Source: a virus
Strand: one strand, 5' to 3'
IMG/VR virus record: IMGVR_UViG_3300030116_004577
Location: 1 to 34,674 of that record
Length of the DNA stretch: 34,674 nt
This document shows positions 32,131 to 34,674 of the stretch, in pieces; within the stretch, counting starts at the first letter, position 1, and each line of letters begins with the position of its first letter. The notes beneath the pieces are model-generated. The model worked only from the letters and a program-made list of their open reading frames with translations, was not told where the DNA came from and did not search any database. A program made the position numbers and the translations under genes.

Positions 32131-32158
32131 GTGACAGTCACAAATGTCACATGTGACA
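32131..32158. promoter_or_regulatory. Operator-like palindrome cluster
   Basis: TGTCACATGTGACA (32145-32158) is a perfect 14-bp palindrome. Immediately before it GTGACAGTCAC forms a second inverted repeat (32131-32141) around the same GTCAC half-site. Three GTCAC-type half-sites in 28 bases suggest cooperative binding by a dimeric regulator upstream of the small gene trio. No clear promoter hexamers could be placed with it. Confidence 0.55.
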
Positions 32159-32227
32159 TAAAAAAATAAAAAGTCAATGAAATTAGGCTTTTAGCTTTTT
32201 TCTTGGCGACTAGAATCGTGTTTTTTA

Positions 32228-33709
32228 TCATTTGGATATCCGCATTTTGTTAAAATTTTCAACAATTTCATCATTAAAAACAAGTTTATCTTCTATTAAT
32301 GATCTAATAATTAACCTACCGACAAGCTCCATAAACTGTGGTACAACTGCATTTCCAAGTGCTTTTAGTCGATCAATATCATTATCTTGTCTTATTCTTA
32401 CTCTAGATATACCATCTTCCCATTGATTATCTACACCCCAAGAATTAGATAGGCCTAATTCAGCCACCCATCTGGGAAGCCCATAAGTCTGTTTACCCAT
32501 TCTGGATTCAGCCTTTGACCAATCAACTCTGGATTCCGTTCCCCAACATCCATTTCCAGAGTAGATCCGTGAGATCCACTCGCTGCCGATGGTGCTTTCT
32601 TGTTCACTGGTTTTGTTGCTTGACTTGCTCTTGGGGTTGACCAACTCTCTTTCGCAGATGACCACTCTATCACTTCCACTGTCGTCAGCTCCTTGTCGTA
32701 TTTTATTTCCGTCAAGTGAGGTTTGATCTTGCTCCAATCCTCCAGGCTCGGATAACTGAAACCTTTGTCGTCCCTCCTGAACCAATGATCCACTGTTGAC
32801 TTCTTTATCTTCGTTAATTTTGCTAGCTCTGTTGCTGTTGTCTGGCTTCTCAGATATGTCACCCAATCCTGTTGATCTGGTAGTAGAGGTCTGTTTACCA
32901 TTTCGTGATCTTGATAAAATCTCATCAGTGTCGGATCCTCCTCTATCATTTCCATCCACACTTGATCTGATAAAGTCCTCTGTACTCTCTGACCTGAACT
33001 CCTTATTGTTTTCCCCTGCATTAGTTTTGTTGCGTGTTTCAGTGAGTCGTCCTTCTTGTCCATCGTTGTCGGTGTTAACCATAGTTTTGGATTTTCTCTC
33101 AAGTTGCCAGTACTTTTTCTTTTGCTCTTCTTCTCTGGATCTCCACGATACAAGGCTCTCTCCAAAGCTTCGCCTGATCTCGGTTCTAAGTAGTCCATAG
33201 TGTTTGGAGTCTCCCACGATTCCAACTCCCACCCATCTTTGTCTTTTGTGCCTTGCTCCAATGAATTTTGCTGATATAAGTTGCCACTCGAATCTATAAT
33301 ACCGCATTTCGGCCACACCTTTGAGGACACGGTTAATGGCTTCTCCGTTGCTTGCTCTGAGGATGTTTGGGACATTTTCCAGGACGAAGATTGGTGGTCG
33401 TATTTCATTAATAAATCTTTCGACTTCATCCCATAACCATCTTTCATCTAAAACTCCTTTCTGGTTTCCAGCAACACTTACTGGCTGACAAGGAAACCCT
33501 GCTGTGATGATATCTACCTTTGGTAAATATTTAGTGCTTATGTTTTCTACTTTTTTATTTAATACTAAAGAATTAGGAAATCTTTTCTCTATGATTTGTG
33601 TACAGAATTCATCCGTGTCAATTTGCCAGGCAACATCTGTGACCAGGCCTGATTTCATAAGGCCTAACTCTATACCACCAATACCTGAAAACATACTTCC
33701 AAGTTTCAA
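32228..33709 (-). CDS. C5-cytosine DNA methyltransferase
   Basis: The 493-residue product methylates cytosine at carbon 5 in a DNA target, probably protecting phage DNA from host restriction. Motif I is FSGIGG (7-12), motif IV GFPCQP with catalytic Cys74 (71-76), motif VI ENVPN (111-115), motif VIII near GARHKRQRWVGV (151-162) and motif IX/X RLKALGNAVVPQ (447-458). Between about 165 and 390 lies an unusual Ser/Asn/Asp/Gly/Arg-rich linker without recognisable fold, where a target recognition domain is expected. Codons 88-418 also encode a second protein in the +1 frame (32455-33447). The ATG overlaps the upstream gene's stop (ATGA). A promoter lies 33898-33926, upstream of the 61-aa gene. No partner endonuclease is visible, so it looks like an orphan methylase. 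Confidence 0.95.
   Translation of the reverse strand: MKLGSMFSGIGGIELGLMKSGLVTDVAWQIDTDEFCTQIIEKRFPNSLVLNKKVENISTKYLPKVDIITAGFPCQPVSVAGNQKGVLDERWLWDEVERFINEIRPPIFVLENVPNILRASNGEAINRVLKGVAEMRYYRFEWQLISAKFIGARHKRQRWVGVGIVGDSKHYGLLRTEIRRSFGESLVSWRSREEEQKKKYWQLERKSKTMVNTDNDGQEGRLTETRNKTNAGENNKEFRSESTEDFIRSSVDGNDRGGSDTDEILSRSRNGKQTSTTRSTGLGDISEKPDNSNRASKINEDKEVNSGSLVQEGRQRFQLSEPGGLEQDQTSLDGNKIRQGADDSGSDRVVICERELVNPKSKSSNKTSEQESTIGSEWISRIYSGNGCWGTESRVDWSKAESRMGKQTYGLPRWVAELGLSNSWGVDNQWEDGISRVRIRQDNDIDRLKALGNAVVPQFMELVGRLIIRSLIEDKLVFNDEIVENFNKMRISK
32455..33447 (-). CDS. Overprinted gene nested in the methyltransferase (+1 frame, 330 aa)
   Basis: This 330-codon frame lies wholly inside the C5 methyltransferase gene, one base downstream in frame. 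The ATG at 33447 has AAAGGAG six bases upstream, as good as any ribosome site in the window. The protein has WPKCGI near 45, then WETPNTMD at 79, LWLTPTTMDKKDDS at 122 and WSTPRASQATK at 269. These are three repeats of a TP-x-x-x-D/Q type that I recognise from phage methylase-associated proteins, which end in a 'LNPxWVxxLMGFPxGW' motif. Ours ends LNPEWVNRLMGFPDGWLN. Residues about 194-240 (TTATELAKLTKIKKSTVDHW, FRRDDKGFSYPSLEDW) look like a helix-turn-helix. It is probably a partner of the methylase, perhaps supplying target recognition. Function unproven. Confidence 0.8.
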   Translation of the reverse strand: MKDGYGMKSKDLLMKYDHQSSSWKMSQTSSEQATEKPLTVSSKVWPKCGIIDSSGNLYQQNSLEQGTKDKDGWELESWETPNTMDYLEPRSGEALERALYRGDPEKKSKRKSTGNLRENPKLWLTPTTMDKKDDSLKHATKLMQGKTIRSSGQRVQRTLSDQVWMEMIEEDPTLMRFYQDHEMVNRPLLPDQQDWVTYLRSQTTATELAKLTKIKKSTVDHWFRRDDKGFSYPSLEDWSKIKPHLTEIKYDKELTTVEVIEWSSAKESWSTPRASQATKPVNKKAPSAASGSHGSTLEMDVGERNPELIGQRLNPEWVNRLMGFPDGWLN

Positions 33710-33891
33710 TCGTCACCAGCCCAGTTTGGATTTCCTCTATACTCATCAAAAAATCTTTTGTCGTATAAATCAGCCATTGTTAGATATATTTTTTCAGATA
33801 TATCCATTACTGTTATCAAGCCTTTTTTTAACAACCATCTGTAAGGAGCTGTAAATAATTTATTTTCTACTTTTTTGAATTTTTCCCACAT
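33706..33891 (-). CDS. Small basic protein upstream of the methyltransferase (61 aa)
   Basis: The 61-residue product (MWEKFKKVENKLFTAPYRWL, then LKKGLITVMDISEKIYLTMA) has a basic amphipathic first half and a short polar end. It is the first gene after a near-consensus promoter whose -10 box ends six bases before the ATG; there is no ribosome site, so the message is probably leaderless. Its stop overlaps the methyltransferase ATG (ATGA), so it may act as a translational leader for it. No family is recognised. Confidence 0.6.
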   Translation of the reverse strand: MWEKFKKVENKLFTAPYRWLLKKGLITVMDISEKIYLTMADLYDKRFFDEYRGNPNWAGDD

Positions 33892-33897
33892 AAAATT

Positions 33898-33926
33898 AGT
33901 TTACAATATGTTTGCATATAAGTCAA
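33898..33926 (-). promoter_or_regulatory. Near-consensus promoter of the methyltransferase operon
   Basis: On the minus strand TTGACT (33921-33926) is followed after exactly 17 bases by TAAACT (33898-33903). The ATG of the 61-aa gene starts six bases later, so transcription should begin at the start codon. This is the best-looking promoter in the window. Confidence 0.75.
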
Positions 33927-33951
33927 TAGATGCTAATATTTCTATATACAT

Positions 33952-33999
33952 AAAAAGAGTCCTACTTCGGTCTTTCTAGATCAAGGGACGACTCCTTTT
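33952..33999 (-). terminator. Terminator hairpin A downstream of the small terminase
   Basis: AAAGGAGTC and GACTCTTT pair with one bulged G, and the minus strand continues in a run of five Ts. It lies after the small terminase gene and before the methyltransferase promoter, so it separates the two units. Confidence 0.55.
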
Positions 34000-34020
34000 G
34001 TTTGTTTAATACTAAGTACA

Positions 34021-34044
34021 GCCCCTACTGGCAACAGCAGGGGT
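34021..34044. terminator. Hairpin B (CCCCT-A-CTG stem)
   Basis: CCCCTACTG and CAGCAGGGG pair with one mismatch around a GCAA tetraloop. A TTTT run follows on the plus strand, not the minus, so this one is oriented against the surrounding genes. It may be part of a folded non-coding RNA or stop antisense transcription. Confidence 0.55.
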
Positions 34045-34068
34045 TTTACTTTTTCCAGACAAAAGAAA

Positions 34069-34096
34069 AAACCGCATTGTCTTGGCAACACGGTTT
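34069..34096 (-). terminator. Terminator hairpin C directly after the small terminase
   Basis: AAACCGTGTTG and CAATGCGGTTT pair (ten to eleven bp, two wobble pairs), and the minus strand continues TTTCTTTT. It lies about 55 bases beyond the small terminase stop and is the most likely main terminator of that transcript. Confidence 0.7.
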
Positions 34097-34151
34097 AATC
34101 TTTTCAGTGTTCTCACAGAAAGGCATATTTCCTATGAATATTTAAAGATTA

Positions 34152-34674
34152 CTATGAACTGTATCTTATGTAAACCTTGATAGTGTCTTCATCATCCCCA
34201 CCATCGTCAAGAACATTTCTTTCTCTTTTTGACCACTCTTCTGGATTAGATCTCTCTAAATACCAAGCAGAAGCTTGCCAAACACCATTACTGGCTGCTT
34301 TATTGATCACTGCCAAATGTCCAAGCTCCCCCTCAATCTTTGCTTTTTTTATAGACTGCCAAAACTCCCATAAATCCAAATCATCGGCGTTTTTTATAGC
34401 GTCTGGGTTACCCCCACACTCCTCGTCTATCTTTTTATAGGCTCTCTGCCATCTATAAAAGGTAGTTTCACCTATCCCTGCATAAACAGAAGCCTTTTTC
34501 TGTGATAATCCACCCTTTAAACTAGTAACAAGCTTTTCAACTGTTTCTTCGTCTAATTTACTAGGTCGTCCTAATTCATTAGGATCTTGTACTATTTCGA
34601 CTTCTACTTCATCAACATTCTCGTCAACCAGTATGTCTGCGGCAGGAACTTCATTATTCCCGCTTCCATCGATC
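34152..34674 (-). CDS. terS: Terminase small subunit-like HTH protein (partial, runs off right edge)
   Basis: The frame is open from the window's right edge to a stop at 34152; no start is visible. After an acidic N-terminal stretch (PAADILVDENVDEVEVEIV) come GRPSKLDEETVEKLVTSLKG and LSQKKASVYAGIGETTFYRW, a homeodomain-like helix-turn-helix. Then follow KKAKIEGELGHLAVINKAAS, VWQASAWYLERSNPEEW and SKRERN. This order, 'GRP.K......V...L..G.....A...AGI...TFY.W' followed by 'A.WYLER..P..W..R', is the standard layout of phage small terminase subunits. It would bind the packaging site and feed DNA to TerL. A 25-residue insertion (residues around DEECGGNPDAIKNADDLDLW) separates the HTH from the oligomerisation part. 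Confidence 0.8.
   Translation of the reverse strand, partial: IDGSGNNEVPAADILVDENVDEVEVEIVQDPNELGRPSKLDEETVEKLVTSLKGGLSQKKASVYAGIGETTFYRWQRAYKKIDEECGGNPDAIKNADDLDLWEFWQSIKKAKIEGELGHLAVINKAASNGVWQASAWYLERSNPEEWSKRERNVLDDGGDDEDTIKVYIRYSS

Noticed and set aside
32796-33200. Plus-strand frame of 134 codons opposite the methyltransferase
   Set aside because: Ser/Leu-rich antisense shadow of an already double-coded region, with no start signals; unlike the nested +1 frame, no recognisable motifs.
34177-34440. Plus-strand frame opposite the small terminase
   Set aside because: Ser/Pro-rich antisense of a clear terminase small subunit, with no ribosome site.

Overview
The window is most of the structural half of an AT-rich, tailed double-stranded DNA phage with siphovirus-type tail genes. 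It contains an HK97-type head module, a tape measure protein, a tail assembly chaperone pair joined by a -1 frameshift, and long tail fibre proteins. A WhiB-family iron-sulfur regulator (20726-21013) points to an actinobacterial host, because WhiB proteins are known only from actinobacteria and their phages. The low GC, the 'TLTNKTI' fibre repeats and the cupredoxin-like fibre domain suggest a marine low-GC actinobacterium; that host assignment is inference. No tRNA, integrase, DNA polymerase or CRISPR array was seen, and no lysis gene could be identified with confidence.

Almost everything is transcribed on the minus strand, so the gene order runs from high to low coordinates. From the right edge: a truncated small terminase subunit (34152-34674); a non-coding stretch with three hairpins and a near-consensus promoter (33898-34100); a small ORF and a C5-cytosine DNA methyltransferase (32228-33709) that carries a second 330-codon gene nested in its +1 frame (32455-33447); a trio of small genes behind a pentamer-repeat leader; a plus-strand pair of small genes (31011-31335); thioredoxin; a helix-turn-helix protein with a degenerate methyltransferase-like domain; the large terminase; an unusually long portal; a plus-strand two-gene cassette (25151-25566); prohead protease/scaffold; major capsid protein; head-tail connectors with whiB and a zinc-finger regulator among them; tail tube; tail chaperones; tape measure; distal tail protein; a 1234-aa FN3/S74 tail protein; and fibre genes to the left edge.

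The structural genes form one tightly packed operon, with many ATGA and TAATG stop/start overlaps and mostly good Shine-Dalgarno sites. The accessory genes differ. Several start a few bases after a -10 box with no Shine-Dalgarno site, as expected for leaderless mRNAs, which are common in actinobacteria. Several micro-genes of 20-57 codons fill gaps between larger genes.

The strongest unusual signal is the overprinted gene inside the C5 methyltransferase. It has a perfect Shine-Dalgarno site, repeated TP-containing motifs, a helix-turn-helix-like segment and a C-terminal motif that I recognise from phage methylase-associated proteins. In the overlap the methyltransferase is reduced to a hydrophilic low-complexity linker. 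Other points worth checking are the dead-methylase-like protein next to the large terminase, the plastocyanin-like domain in the fibre, the CCCAAAA frameshift site with its hairpin, and the multi-module portal.
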